Of a stretch of DNA of 64,000 bases, positions 1-11,275 are shown in pieces (the stretch's first letter is position 1; the number at the start of each line of letters is the position of its first letter). Location: NCBI GenBank assembly GCA_027475525.1, contig JAMWFC010000073.1:645791-709790 (forward strand), in the 5' to 3' direction. A model generated the notes under the pieces. It worked only from the letters and a program-made list of their open reading frames with translations. It had not been told where the DNA came from and ran no database searches. The position numbers and the translations under genes were made by a program. Source of the DNA: Macrolepiota albuminosa (taxonomy: Eukaryota > Basidiomycota > Agaricomycetes > Agaricales > Agaricaceae).

Positions 1-20
1 GCATATAACTTGCTGCCACA
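1..20 (+). repeat. 3' end of the 5' LTR of copia copy A
   Basis: The first 20 bases match the last 20 bases of the LTR at 4357-4566 (ending tgctgccaca) almost exactly. The rest of this LTR lies left of the window. Confidence 0.85.
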
Positions 21-32
21 GGTTATGGGCCC
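21..32 (+). other. Primer binding site of copia copy A (half-tRNA iMet type)
   Basis: The 12 bases ggttatgggccc follow the LTR end directly. They are complementary, with one G.U/mismatch, to the anticodon stem-loop of initiator tRNA-Met. That is the half-tRNA primer type known for Drosophila copia and yeast Ty5. The same 12 bases follow the LTR of copy B at 35864. Confidence 0.65.
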
Positions 33-183
33 TGGCCCTCACAGACTAACACCGAAGATAGAATTGGAATTGAATACCGCTCCGCATACAAACATAGTAG
101 TGCTACATAATTCCCCATTCCCCATTTGCTCAATAATTGCACAACTTCTCACACGCACACTATAATTGGTCTCCCTGCCTATC

Positions 184-3100
184 ATGGACGACACCAATCA
201 TATGATGCGATCACCGATGGAGAAGCTCAGCATTATCAAATATGCAGAGTGGGAGAAGGCCATGTTTGGCCGCCTAATGTCGGTGGGAGGAGCACGGATA
301 GTAACAGGCAAAGAAGTTCCACCCCTTCTTGAACCCACTAATCCCACCTCGATTGTGGCTTGGAACTTGTATCTTCTGAGAAGTGACCGTGCCACTGGTG
401 AAATATACCAATGGTTAGATGAAGGTAACAAGATCCACGTTGACAATATATGAGATAAGCCATCACTTATGTGGACCAAGCTCCGTGAGGTTCACTCAAA
501 GTCGGCACCAAATGCACGTTTCAATTTGCTGAGCGATCTCTTCAACATATGACTGCATGATGGCGAGGCTTTGACTCAGCTCTGCATGCGAGTAAAAGGT
601 ACAATGCAATGTATTCATTCTCTCCGACCACCATTGGGCTTCAAATCAGATGAAACAGTCAGACCTGGGTATACTCTGGAAATGCTCGATGACGAGCTGT
701 GCTCCATGGCTATGTTGTGAGCTCTTCTATGTGATGAGTATGCACCATTCATTTCATCAGTCTTGATGCTCAGCTCTTTGACGAATGATGCTGTGGAAGA
801 AGCATTTCAGACAGAAGAAGTGCAATGCACAGCCACTGCCAAGAAGACTGCTGCTGTGGCTGCAGCCTATGTAATCAAGTGCTATTTATATGATGGCAAA
901 CACAAGATTATTGATTGCCCTGTCCTTCAAAATGCTTGCACGCATGTCAAAAAGGACAACAACACCTCTTAATCTAAAAAGAGAGGAGGGTGCAGAGGAA
1001 ATGCTGCTGCCAAGGCGACAAACACACCAAAGATTGAGGAGGGTTGCGACGGTCCTGCTGTCAAGGCTGAAGCTGCAGTTTGTAGATCTTCTTTGTCAGT
1101 TGCCATCCCTTCTGACAACATGTGGAACACAGACTTGGGCACCATGAGTTCTATGACACCACATCGTGAATGGTTTTTACCGGACTCCTTCAAGCCTTTC
1201 AGAGCACTGATACGCCTTGCCAACAGTGTGACAGTGTACTCGGCAGGAAAAGGATCAGTCAGATTTAGACCATGAGAAAGGGATCAAGATGGGAGACCTC
1301 TCAATGATGTTATTTTCACCGATGTTTTATTTGTACCCAAATTAATCAACAATCTGCTGTCAATTACTATGCTTGCTGTACGCCATGGTTTTGTTGTGAT
1401 CTTCTATGAATGCAAAGTACTATTCTCCATCAATGATGAACTGGTGTTCACTGCAACAGTCGACAAGACCCTGACATCATTCTTGGATAGAGAGACTCTC
1501 ATCTCATCACCGACTCATGCTGCAAATGTGTTGTACGTCAGACCAATATCTTTCACTAAGATTGACAGGTCTCTTCTGCATTGGAGAATGTGCCACCTTG
1601 GAGCAGACAGGCTGGAACAACTGATAAAAGAAGGCCTTATGCATGATCTAAAGATATTGTCTGATACACCGCTACCATGCATATGCGAACCATGCCTTCA
1701 AGAGAAGCAGCACCATGTACCATTCCCATGTGCTGCCGATAGAGCACCAGAAGTACTCAGGAGAGTATTCAGTGACATACATGGTCTGATGCAAGTTGGA
1801 GGCCATCAGTCAAATTGCAAGTGGTGGATCACATTTGTTGATGACAGTATGAGATGGATGGAAGTGTGCAACATGTACCAAAAAAGCAACGCTTTGAGCA
1901 CCTTTAAGACTTACAAGGCTCAGGTTGAGCGCTATGCAGAAAAGGCTATTAAATGCATCTATTTTGACAAAGGAGGAGAGTATACATCTCATGACTTCAT
2001 GAACTACTGCAGGTCTGAGGAAATATGTGTTGAGTTTACAAACACTGCTATGCCTCAGCAAAATGGAGTGGCTGAACAAATGAACATGACTATTGAAGAG
2101 AGCATTATGTCTATGCTGTTAAAGACGAACTTGCCACCAAGCTTCTGGACATATGCGCTAAGCACATACCGGCATGTCTATAACCACTGTCCCATGTCAG
2201 CCCTGCCACATGACATGACACCATTCAAGGTGTACAAAGGCAAGAAGCCATGTATTTGGCTGTGCTGCATATGTACATTCAGTGGGAGATGTTCCACGTT
2301 TGGTGGAAGCTCAACCTGTGCGACCACCACATCAGCTACAAGCTTTGCCTCCACCATAACAGCTGAGTCAGCATACACAAATACCTACTCGAGGTCCAAA
2401 TGTGGACTACTAAGATACTATACAGTGCCAAAGCAACTGTGAATCACCTCTAGTTCAGGAATCCCCACTACCACTACTATCCTCACCGTACCCTGAGGAA
2501 CCACCAGTGCAGCCCCTGTGGGAAATCAACATGGGCAATGTTGATAACCATGGGGAGCAGGAGGTAGACCTCGCACTCAACCTCCACTCAGACAAGGCCT
2601 TACTTCAAGCCGGCCATGCTTTTGTTGAGCATGGTATGGATATTGGCGGTTACGGTGTAGTACATGCTAACCTGGCATCAGCATTCAAGGTCAGTGTGCA
2701 CGATATAAATCCACGATCATATCGTGAGGCAATGGTGAGTGACAATGCAGCCAAATGGCACAAAACAATGGTCGAAAAAATGAATGCACTCAAAGACAAC
2801 GGCATGTGGCGTGCGGTATATCTGCCTGTCAGAAAAAGAGCCATCGGTTTAAGGTGGGTGTTTAAGGTAAAATACTGACCAGATGGTGCCATCAAACATT
2901 TCAAGGCTCGTGTTGTAGCCCAGGGATTTAGTCAGCAGCCTGGTGTGGACTTTGACAAGATGTTTGCCCCAACGGCATGGTGGGTGGCAGTGCAAACTGT
3001 GCTGGCTTTGGCAGCTGCTGAAGACATGCACCTTGAATCTGTTGACATCTCGTCAGCATTTTTGCATGGCATAATTGATACAGAATTTTACAAGAAGTTC

Positions 3101-4330
3101 CCGGAGGGGTTTGCAGACAAGGTCCCTGCAGATGTCCAGCGCAAGCCTGGGGAGGGTGATGCTTGTGCCAAATTAGAGCGAGGGATATATGGGCTATGTC
3201 AAGATGTGAATCTATGGAATAAGCATCTCCATCAGGTCCTGGTAAAGATAGGATTCACTCGGATTGCATCAGACCCGTGTGTCTATGTCTATCTTCAAGA
3301 CAATGTCTGTATCATCATCCCTATCAATGTCAACAACATGACTCTTGCATCTCAATCCCGCACAGCAATCCTCAAGGTGATCAATGAGCTGTGTAAGTAT
3401 TTCAAGCTACGCCATCTCGGTCCCACCACTGGCCTGCTGGGCATTTCTGTTACGCACGATTGGGCTCAGCGCAAATTATGGATTGATCAGAGGACCTACG
3501 CCATAAAGGTGCTCCCACGCTTTGATATGCTCGACAGCAAAGCCGTCGCCACACCTTTAGACCCTGGCACTCGTCTCTCAAAAGCAGATTTCCCTTAGTC
3601 ACCTGAAAAAGCTGAAGCGATGCGCTCCATTCCTTATATCCAGGCAACAGGTGCTCTATTATACCTTGCGATGTGCACATGGCTGGACATTACATATGCG
3701 GTCGGCGTGTTGTGTCAATTTAACGCATGTGTGGATCGAAGCATTGAAAGGCAGTAAAACATTAAATAAGATACATTTGGGGTACACTGGACTACAAAAT
3801 TGAGTATTCTGTGGAGGCAGCCTCCTCCCCTCTCTCCCCTTTCATCTCCTATGCCAATGCAGACCACGGCGGCAGCATTGACACTGGATGCTTGACTACC
3901 AGCTCTATACTCGTTATTGCTGGTGGTGCTGTGAGTTGGATGTCGAAGTTGCAATCAATCGTTGCTCTCTCTAGCACCGAGGTGGAGTTTGTTGCCGTGA
4001 GCAAAACAGGGCACAAGCTTTGTTCGCTACAGAATTTCTTAGCTGACATTGGTATACCTCAGTTGATGCTGCTCACACTAAACCTTGACAACCAGTCTGC
4101 AATACTGGTCTCCAAGCAACCTGAGCACATGGGCCGCCTCAAGCACCTTGACAGGCACTGGTTTTGGCTCTGTCAGGCCATCTATGATGGGAAGATTAGG
4201 CCAGTCTACATTCCTTCTGAGGATATGGTCACTGACCTGCTCACCAAACCTTTGACATGTGACGCCGTTGACAAACTTCAAAGGAGAATGGGGATCGTGG
4301 ATGAATTCTCCAGGTCAGATCTCCGGTGAT
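184..4330 (+). pseudogene. Decayed Ty1/copia gag-pol (copy A)
   Basis: Degenerate copia polyprotein, paralogous along its length to copy B at 36018-40588. The order visible is: gag with a UBN2-like region, a knuckle remnant (IKCYLYDGKHKIIDC, first Cys pair lost), protease with DLG in place of DSG, GAG-pre-integrase (HWRMCHLG and CEPC), integrase DDE (FSDIHG, FDKGGEYTS, QQNGVAEQ), RT with NVNN in place of xVDD, and RNase H (STEVEF, LTKPLT). Many frameshifts and in-frame stops break it; several stops face CGA in copy B (for example 451-453 and 1273-1275). It is A/T-rich and CpG-poor compared with copy B, so it is the older copy. It keeps the right frame near 320, where copy B has lost a base. 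Confidence 0.9.
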
Positions 4331-4347
4331 GCTGCGGGCACTCCGTC

Positions 4348-4356
4348 AGGTGGGAG
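4348..4356 (+). other. Polypurine tract of copia copy A
   Basis: aggtgggag abuts the TGTTG start of the 3' LTR, as expected for plus-strand priming. Confidence 0.6.
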
Positions 4357-4566
4357 TGTTGAGTACTTACAGTATAATGAGGACCACCCCAGCGCACGTG
4401 ACCTTACTATAAAATTTCACCTCTAGTGTTGTTGTCTTCTTTATTCTGAAGTTCAACAACACTAGGTATGTATCCTTACATTACACAATGATATTTATTC
4501 TGAAGTTCAACGACACTAGTATATTTGGTGTCTGTCTGTAGCCACTGCGTATAACTTGCTGCCACA
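4357..4566 (+). repeat. 3' LTR of copia copy A (210 bp)
   Basis: Begins TGTTGAG and ends CCACA. It matches the 5' LTR of copy B (35642-35863). Shared parts are TATAATGAG, a GCACGTGACC box, and a 12-bp inverted repeat (arms 4423-4434 and 4454-4465). The second arm lies in a roughly 25-bp direct repeat at 4441-4465 and 4495-4519. The right flank is tgtgt; the left flank is outside the window, so a target duplication cannot be checked. Confidence 0.85.
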
Positions 4567-4930
4567 TGTGTCGTAGTCGTGACCATGTGCATAGCCCAGC
4601 ATCATGCTAATACTGATGCCATGACCAATCTCCCTCATCCATATGCCTCAGTTGACATTGGGGGCTGCGCAAAAGTACCGTGACTGCTCATGTCGCTATA
4701 GACACTGCTGGGGCCATTATACCCATCGTACCTGTCATGCATGTCCAAGAATGGGGGCACAGACGTGTTGGTGGCTTTGAGGGTGGCCTTGTTGACCTCA
4801 CAGTCAAACTTGGCATGACGTCATTGGCAGATGATGAACATCATGAGAAAAATGAGGAGGGCAAGACCAATGATGCTAACCGTGGTAAATATGCCTGCAA
4901 CAGCGCCGGTGTTTTGGAAGAACCTATTGT
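4567..4930 (-). pseudogene. Remnant of a single-pass membrane protein
   Basis: Reading leftwards from about 4930, the translation starts FFQNTGAVAGIFTTV and runs into a hydrophobic helix (IIGLALLIFLMMFII). Next come a basic/acidic stop-transfer region (RHAKFDCEV) and a polar tail with SHGTFAQPPMSTEAYG. This matches a pattern I know from basidiomycete predicted membrane proteins: one TM helix followed by a Ser/Pro/Tyr-rich cytoplasmic tail. A TGA just after the helix stands where an Arg is expected (CGA to TGA), and a second TGA follows AYG. No 5' exons are seen. An intron acceptor (CTGAC branch, AATAG) lies at its upstream edge. The copia LTR ends at its downstream edge. Function unknown. Confidence 0.5.
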
Positions 4931-5029
4931 CAGGTCAGTAAGTAGTGGAGGGAAGAAGCAAGAGAAATGCACTATTTATCTGAATCAGCAGTTCCAGTGA
5001 ATAATGTAGAATGAAACTAGACACTTACC

Positions 5030-5367
5030 AACATTGCAGCCCACCTCCACGCTGACACAATACCACTAGCAATAAGACCAGGTCTGATCCTCCTCAAAGC
5101 GCTGCAGAACTCCTCTGAATTGAAGAGATTGTATGGGGTGTAATGTTTTTGAAGGGCAGTCAGCCCAAGCATAAGCCGGCTAAAGAAAAGGCCAATGCCT
5201 GCATACCCAATCAATTTTAGTTGGTAGCTTTGTAAGTTGAAATGAAATCACCAACCAATAACTAATGAAGAGGGAAGCGAATAATATATGAAAGAGTTGT
5301 GGGGAGACAACGTACCAACGCTATACCCCGCATCCTGAGGGAGGATAGGTGAAGTAGTTGAAGACAT
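5030..5367 (-). pseudogene. DUR3: 5' exons of a DUR3-like urea transporter, truncated
   Basis: Two exons on the minus strand. Exon 1 is 5367-5316 (ATG, then SSTTSPILPQDAGYSV). The intron is 5315-5199 (GTACG...TGCAG). Exon 2 is 5198-5030, reading GIGLFFSRLMLGLTALQK, then NSEEF and RPGLIASGIVSAW. These match the N-terminal helices and the conserved PGLIAAGIVSAWTWAATLL segment of DUR3 urea/sodium symporters (SSS family), plasma-membrane transporters for urea uptake. Exon 2 ends at a good donor (GTAAGT), but the next DUR3 exon is absent; the membrane-protein remnant at 4567-4930 follows instead, in a different phase. About 75 residues remain of a family usually near 650-700. Identification is from memory of the family motif. 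Confidence 0.6.
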
Positions 5368-7182
5368 TGAGGGAGATGGAAAAAAGCTATGGAAAGGGAC
5401 AAGGCAGAAACATCTCTGAATATAGTAAGAGATTGCTTATCGTAATCTGCAGCTGGTGTCAACTAATAGATAAGATGCAGAAGTTTGTTGAATGCATGTA
5501 ATAAGACTGTGGATAAGTGCAGCATCATGGAAGGTGCCATGTGTAGATCTTTGACTTTGTTGCGCTGTCAAGAAGATTTACACATTATTATTGTGTTAAT
5601 ACAGAATGTTGCAGATCATATGTTACAGTGGGATGGGCGAGGACATGGTCTGGTAGCTGCGTGCTCTGACCTTTCGCAACCTAATGAAAGAGAAATAACT
5701 ACTTTTAGCAGCGATTCAGGTGGGTGGGAAGGATGAAACATGTTCTTAACTTTACCTGATTTTCTGACTCTCTAAGTCTCTCCGGTTCCGTGAAAATCAT
5801 TATGGCATGAAGCTTTTCTGATAACTCTCCTGGATTGTATGTTACCTTGATTGCAACATTTCGCTAGATTAGACTTTGGGCTGGGAGGGCAGGGAAATTT
5901 TTCTGCTGTCGCAGGCTTGGCCGGTACGAGAGCACAACAAAACTTCTGATCACGAAGCAGAAGAGAATTCGTGTAACAGCACAGCCACCCTCATTAAAAG
6001 ACCATCAAATCTCACGACTGATAGGCCAGCCATTAATTGAGTCGTGCAAGCACCAAATTTCTACTATAGGTTTGAGCAGTTGCCATCAGTTTCGAGCTGC
6101 AACATCATAGGAACTGATGAAAATCGGTGTATTATAACAGCAGCTCAATAAAATAAGTATTCAATGGCAGCTCCACCCTGAAATAGCCTACCACAATTTA
6201 AATGTCACACTGGGAAAATCAATCTTGCACAATTCTCTATAATAGGACTGAGCAGTCGCCATACCTTAGAGCCTGTAACGCAAGCAAGTAGAGTCCTTCT
6301 TTTGTTCTTAATTTCTTTTTCAGAGTCAATCATCCAATACGGCAGCATACTCGCTCCTGAAATGGTCCTACGTCTTCAACACCTCTGTGGGTCTATCTGT
6401 TGTGATTTTTCTACATCATCTTTTCCCATGCATTGATCCTAGGTCCTCATGTTAAATGAAGATGGCAAAAAACTGCGTGTAGTTGCATATACGACCTGTA
6501 TGTGTGTGCATACACTCATTTTTGATGGGGGATTAGGAATGCACATAAAGGTTTGGCGCAGGGCGTTCAGGTGGAAGGGTGCGCAGAAACTGTGTTTTTG
6601 CGTCGAAAATGATGGAGATTGTCCGAATCATGTAAGGAACAATGAGGTACTGAGAAATTTTAGTAACAACAGATAGAAATGGGATTGAAGATATGTATGA
6701 AGGACAACACACTGGTACACTGTATTGGGAAGCTGGCCAAACAGTGAAAAAATGCTGTGATGAAGTGGTGCATCTACAAAAATGACAGCTCTATAGATGG
6801 CTAGGTGAACATACTGCCACAGGTGCTGAGCAGATATTGAGTTGCCAGTCAGGTAGACAACAGATATGGCAGTGCTACTCAGGTGCAAGACATGTACTGT
6901 GGCCACCATTATGATATCTCCTATGTACTGGAGTGCCTATCAAGTTGAACTATATATACCTGTGGCTTTCCAGAGAGTTGGCATGTACTTATATAGCATG
7001 CATGCTGGCATCAATATATACTTGTTGCCAGACTGAGATGTCATGTGCATGAGATGTGAAGACCTTGTTGTTTCCAGCAAAATCAACAGCCAAAAAACCT
7101 TGACTATCTGTGAGTGCAAACTAGACAGTGATGATTACATTTTGATCTCTCTCATAGACTTAGTCAGACACACAATTTTTAT
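5368..7182. other. No supportable gene
   Basis: Short open frames only, without recognisable motifs. Two similar segments at about 6057-6112 and 6236-6292 share a gagcagt-tgccat core (about 179 bp apart) and may be an old local duplication. The right part is probably the 3' flank of the Plavaka element; I could not find its terminal inverted repeat. Confidence 0.4.
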
Positions 7183-10100
7183 TTATAATTCTGCATATCC
7201 TAGCATCTCTTCTAGACTATTGGCACCTTCATCTCCATCCTCAGGGCCCAATTCATCAAACTCTGGTTCACTTTCCCACTCTTCATCCTCTCCTATATAA
7301 ACATCCTCTTCCTCTTGTTGATTCATGGGATCCTCATATCCATAGTCTGCTTCCTCAACCTCAAATGAATTCTCTAAGAGCTCATTCTGTGGTTCTTCAG
7401 CTTCATTTTCATCTTCTTGCTCTTGTTGATCTGGATGTTATAAGTCTGAGCAATGCCTATCACGAAGGAAAAAGTTTGTTTCTTTGCGAATATTCTTGTG
7501 ACCCACTCCTCCTCCTCGAAATCTCATCATCATGTCTCTATCCACAAACCTAATTAAGGTTAGAATTGGTATAAGCAAAGTGATGATCATGATAACTCAC
7601 ATTCCTATACTGAATAATACATAATCATCATTATTTTTCTCAGGACCACGAGCATTTGCACTGAGAGGGAGAAAATCAGATGTACGTCCATGGTTGAATG
7701 AAGGGATGAGGTGGACACCACGGATGATGCGTGCAGGATCAAGAAACCCAAATGTTGCATCATCATTGCCATCTACAAAGCCAACTTGGTGCAATTGTCG
7801 ATTTTTCCATCCACCTTTAGATTCCATATCACGCCCATACCATCAAATCCAGAGGAACTCAATACGTTGTGGGTCATAACTTTTTGATTATGCACCAATG
7901 TATAAGACCATTACATGAAAAATGCCAATGATGCGGCAGAATCAATAGGGAAATGGTTCTTGGCCATTTTCACCATCTTCATGAGATAAAACTATTGCAT
8001 TTGCATGTGTTCGTGGATTAAGCGTGTCCTGTGCTCGCTGGCAGTCATAGGTAGTGTAATTTATGCGTAATCGTTTGTGTCGGTATATTTTATCATTTAA
8101 AAAAATGATATTGCGACGTTCAGTAGATGTGTATTGAAGAACATCTCCATCATGATCTTGATTGAGGATATATGCAAGACAATGATCCTTCAATTTAATA
8201 ACAAAGTCCTTTAAGGATTGAATTAGTATCAAATTACTACTATTCAAGTTTATAGGCCTACTTTGAGTGCTGGATCATTAGCATTTTCACTTAACCATTT
8301 AGGAAGATGGAGGCCATGTCGAACATCTTGTAAGATAACATGATGGTCAGTTGGAGATCCTGCAGGTAGATCTTCAATGTCATCAAATTGAAGCCAGGGT
8401 GTTGTTTGGCTCTGCTTCTGCCTTGTCCAGCCTGAAGTATTTGAAATTTTTGGAGCTCTTTCTTGAATACGCCGAAGAATGCGCTGGCGTTGTTCATACT
8501 TGGCAATACCAATTGTGTATGAGCTTTTCTGAATAACTGGAAAGATCCGTTTGACTTGTTGATGAGCCAATTTACCCTATGAGATTTTTGAGTCTATCAA
8601 TAAAAATAAATAGAGCAAATAATCACTTACAACTTGAGTTGAGTAATTGTCAGTTGTTCCATGGTGCCAGATTGTATTGACATAATCACCAAGCCCATGC
8701 AATTTGACTGTCTTGAGATTGAATTCAACCACCTTAGTAGCACGCTTTTTTTTTTGACTGGCTCCTCAGCAGACTCAATTATTGTAGCTTGAGTTTTTTT
8801 CTTGATTGGCTCAGAAGATTGTGCTGCAGCTAGGGCGGCTCTTCATCTACCACGTGCAGCTACCTCTCCAGGGAGTTCACGAGTTTGAAAAACACTACAA
8901 GTATCTTTTTTGAAGTGGCGGAGATCCTGACCCAGGCATGTAAGAGAGCTGCTAAGATCTCGAAGTGTAGACTCTGTATGCATTTTTAACTTGGCTAGTC
9001 CATGCCATGTTGCAAGTTCAAATAAGAGCTCAATAAGATTGGTATCGTGAGGTTCTGGAAGTAACCCATCGAAAGCTGGTATGGCACACTGTAATAAGAA
9101 ATAAAATAATTATTTTCAATGAGAATTTGATGTAGAGTTTACCTGTAATATATCTTCATAGTCTTGTGCAGCCATTTTCTTCATTCCAGCTGTGTCATGA
9201 CTAAATTTATGAATAGTATCTCTTCCAAATGTTGGAATTTTGCGAAATCTAAATTTAGACATTTAAAAAGGATCAATGTTTGAGATAAAGTGAGTCACTA
9301 ACTGATGATTCAGTTCTTGTATAGAATCATTACCAGCTGCATATAAGAGTCGAAGAGAGTGCTTAAAAACAGCCAGAAAAACACCAATCTCAAACTCATG
9401 AAGGATATCTGATGTTATTATAGAATAAAAATCAAATCCATGTTCACTGAGTTGAGTTGAAAATGCATTCTAAAATATATATTAATTGATAAAAAATATA
9501 TCAAAAAATAAACTTATTTTTTTACCTGTGATGATGTTAAAGATCCATCTTCAAGAAGAGTTTTGAGAGCTGTGCTTGCAACTCCATATCCCTTTTGAAA
9601 CATCAATTTTCTAGCCTTTTCAACACAATCTTGTCTCTCTTTATTATCAACCCTCATCCATGTCTGACGTCGCTTTTGGTCAAGGATCCTACCAACTTGT
9701 TGGATCTCATCTACCTGGATCCAGCACAATGGACATGGATATTGAGAAAGATACTGGATACAAGTGATGAGAATTCTAATTAACTGTTAGCTTCTTCAAA
9801 AGCAAAATAAATAAAACATCTACTTTTCTGGATAATCCATTGAATAAGTGATAAATCGTGGGAACCATCGTCGAAGAATTGAATCAACAGCATATGAGAG
9901 AAGCCCATTGATATAAATGTCCATAAAATCAGGATCCAAAATGCAGAGCCATGCAACATTCAACACTTCTCTCCGTACAAACTTGAGAATATCTGCTGAT
10001 GCAGGCACTCCATACTGTCCAATGTACCAATCTTGAAATGTGTCTGGTAACTAAAAAAACAATTTAGTCTTTGATCATCCTGAAAGACAGAAACATACCT

Positions 10101-10746
10101 TTGGAATGTATGCAAGATGGTTTTCAGAGAAGGAAGAAGGTTTTCCTCGAATATTTTTCCATTGGTTTGTAGGATAAAAATAAATTGGCCAAAGTGATGC
10201 TTTTCCAAAGTTTGTCAAGTGGGTTGAGTCTGACCAGAGAGAAATTCCAAGTACAACATTCTCAATCCCATCTACTTTAGGTAATTGACAAACATTTTCA
10301 TACTCCTTGATAAAAGCATTTGCAGTAAAAGAATCAGATATGATCCTCTCAGGAGGAGCATTAGAAAATGGTTGCCAAAAGGACTTGTATGGATGAATTG
10401 TGAAAGTCAATGCAGAAGGGCTCTCAAGAACACCTTCTATGATGTTTTGAAAGGACCGATGAGCAAAGCCAGGCACTTGAAAGACAGGTGCAGCTGCTTC
10501 AGATGCATGCTTGACACTAGTAGCAGGCACTGATATCCTGAGTTTTGAATGAATCCAGCCATTTTTTAACCAAGAAGAGTTGGTCAGAAGGTCCAGAAGA
10601 TGAAGAATGGCTGAAATCATCAAGCCGTTTACTTTCTCGTCCAGAATCAAAGCCTTTGAGATCTTTCTTCTTCCAATCATTTTGGAGAATGTAGTCATGG
10701 ACAAGACGATTTATTTCAGCATCAGATTTGAGGTTAGAACCAGTAG
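7183..10746 (-). pseudogene. Plavaka (CACTA-type) transposase, spliced, N-terminus lost
   Basis: Minus strand, read through eight introns of 40-56 bp: 10098-10051, 9823-9784, 9525-9470, 9302-9249, 9142-9089, 8630-8577, 8261-8209 and 7600-7550. Recognised Plavaka segments in order are: SVKHASEAAAPVF, FWQPFSNAPPERI, LWSDSTHLTNFGKASLWPIY, WFPRFITYSMDYPEK, CPLC, a SDILHEFEIGVF segment, IPTFGRDTIHKFSHD, LFELATWHGLAKL, IYRHKRLRINYTTYD, FGFLDPARIIRGVHLIPSF, FVDRDMMMRFRGGGVGH, and an acidic tail ending LGYAEL. At least five in-frame stops occur (TGA 8843-8845 and 7942-7944, two near 7888 and 7847, TAA near 7432). Several are CGA or TGG to TGA, so the gene is inactive but barely frameshifted. The 5' part is missing because a Ty3 LTR starts at 10747. 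Confidence 0.85.
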
Positions 10747-11267
10747 TGTAAGGGCGACCTCTAGAGGCTGTGGCTCAGTCACACAGCTGACAGAGGGAGA
10801 TCCAAAGTGTATTAGAATATATACTGACAATATCAAGGTAGCTACTCACCTGGCAGAGGGAGATCCAAAGAGAACAAGTCTGGGGATTCCCTATGCCAGG
10901 TTGGACGCTTCTGGGGCCTCTGAAGCGTGGGAAACAACTGTACAGTACAACAAAACCTTAAAAACTCGAAAATTGACTAACCAAACAAGTGTGCAAACAA
11001 GGGAGGAAAACTCCGGACTTTAGAAGTCAGAAAGGCAAACTCCAGCTTATCTAAGCAGCCTGGAGCGGTGCTGAAGGGCCCACACTTGTCTGAGTGATAG
11101 CTAAAGAACCAGAGCACCTCAAAGGTTGAGAATAGTACTAACAGATAGTGTTGGAAAAGTAGTAACAGCAAAATGAGAGAATGATAGAAGAAATAAGGAA
11201 GTGAATGAAAGGAGAGTGAAGGAATAAAGAGTGAAAGAAGAAAGGAATGGGGAGTCCCCTGACATCA
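10747..11267 (-). repeat. 3' LTR of Ty3 element E (521 bp)
   Basis: In plus coordinates it runs TGTAAGGGCG...GACATCA, so on the element strand it starts TGATGTCA and ends TTACA. It interrupts the Plavaka gene on the left. On the right it is followed by a C-run (11268-11274), the complement of a G-rich polypurine tract, and the pol stop at 11276. The element D LTR also starts TGATGTCA. The partner LTR is missing. Confidence 0.8.
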
Positions 11268-11275
11268 CCCCCCCT

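Noticed and set aside
4680..5000. Plus-strand 106-codon frame
   Set aside because: It is the complement of the membrane-protein remnant, whose helix and tail motifs are recognisable on the minus strand.
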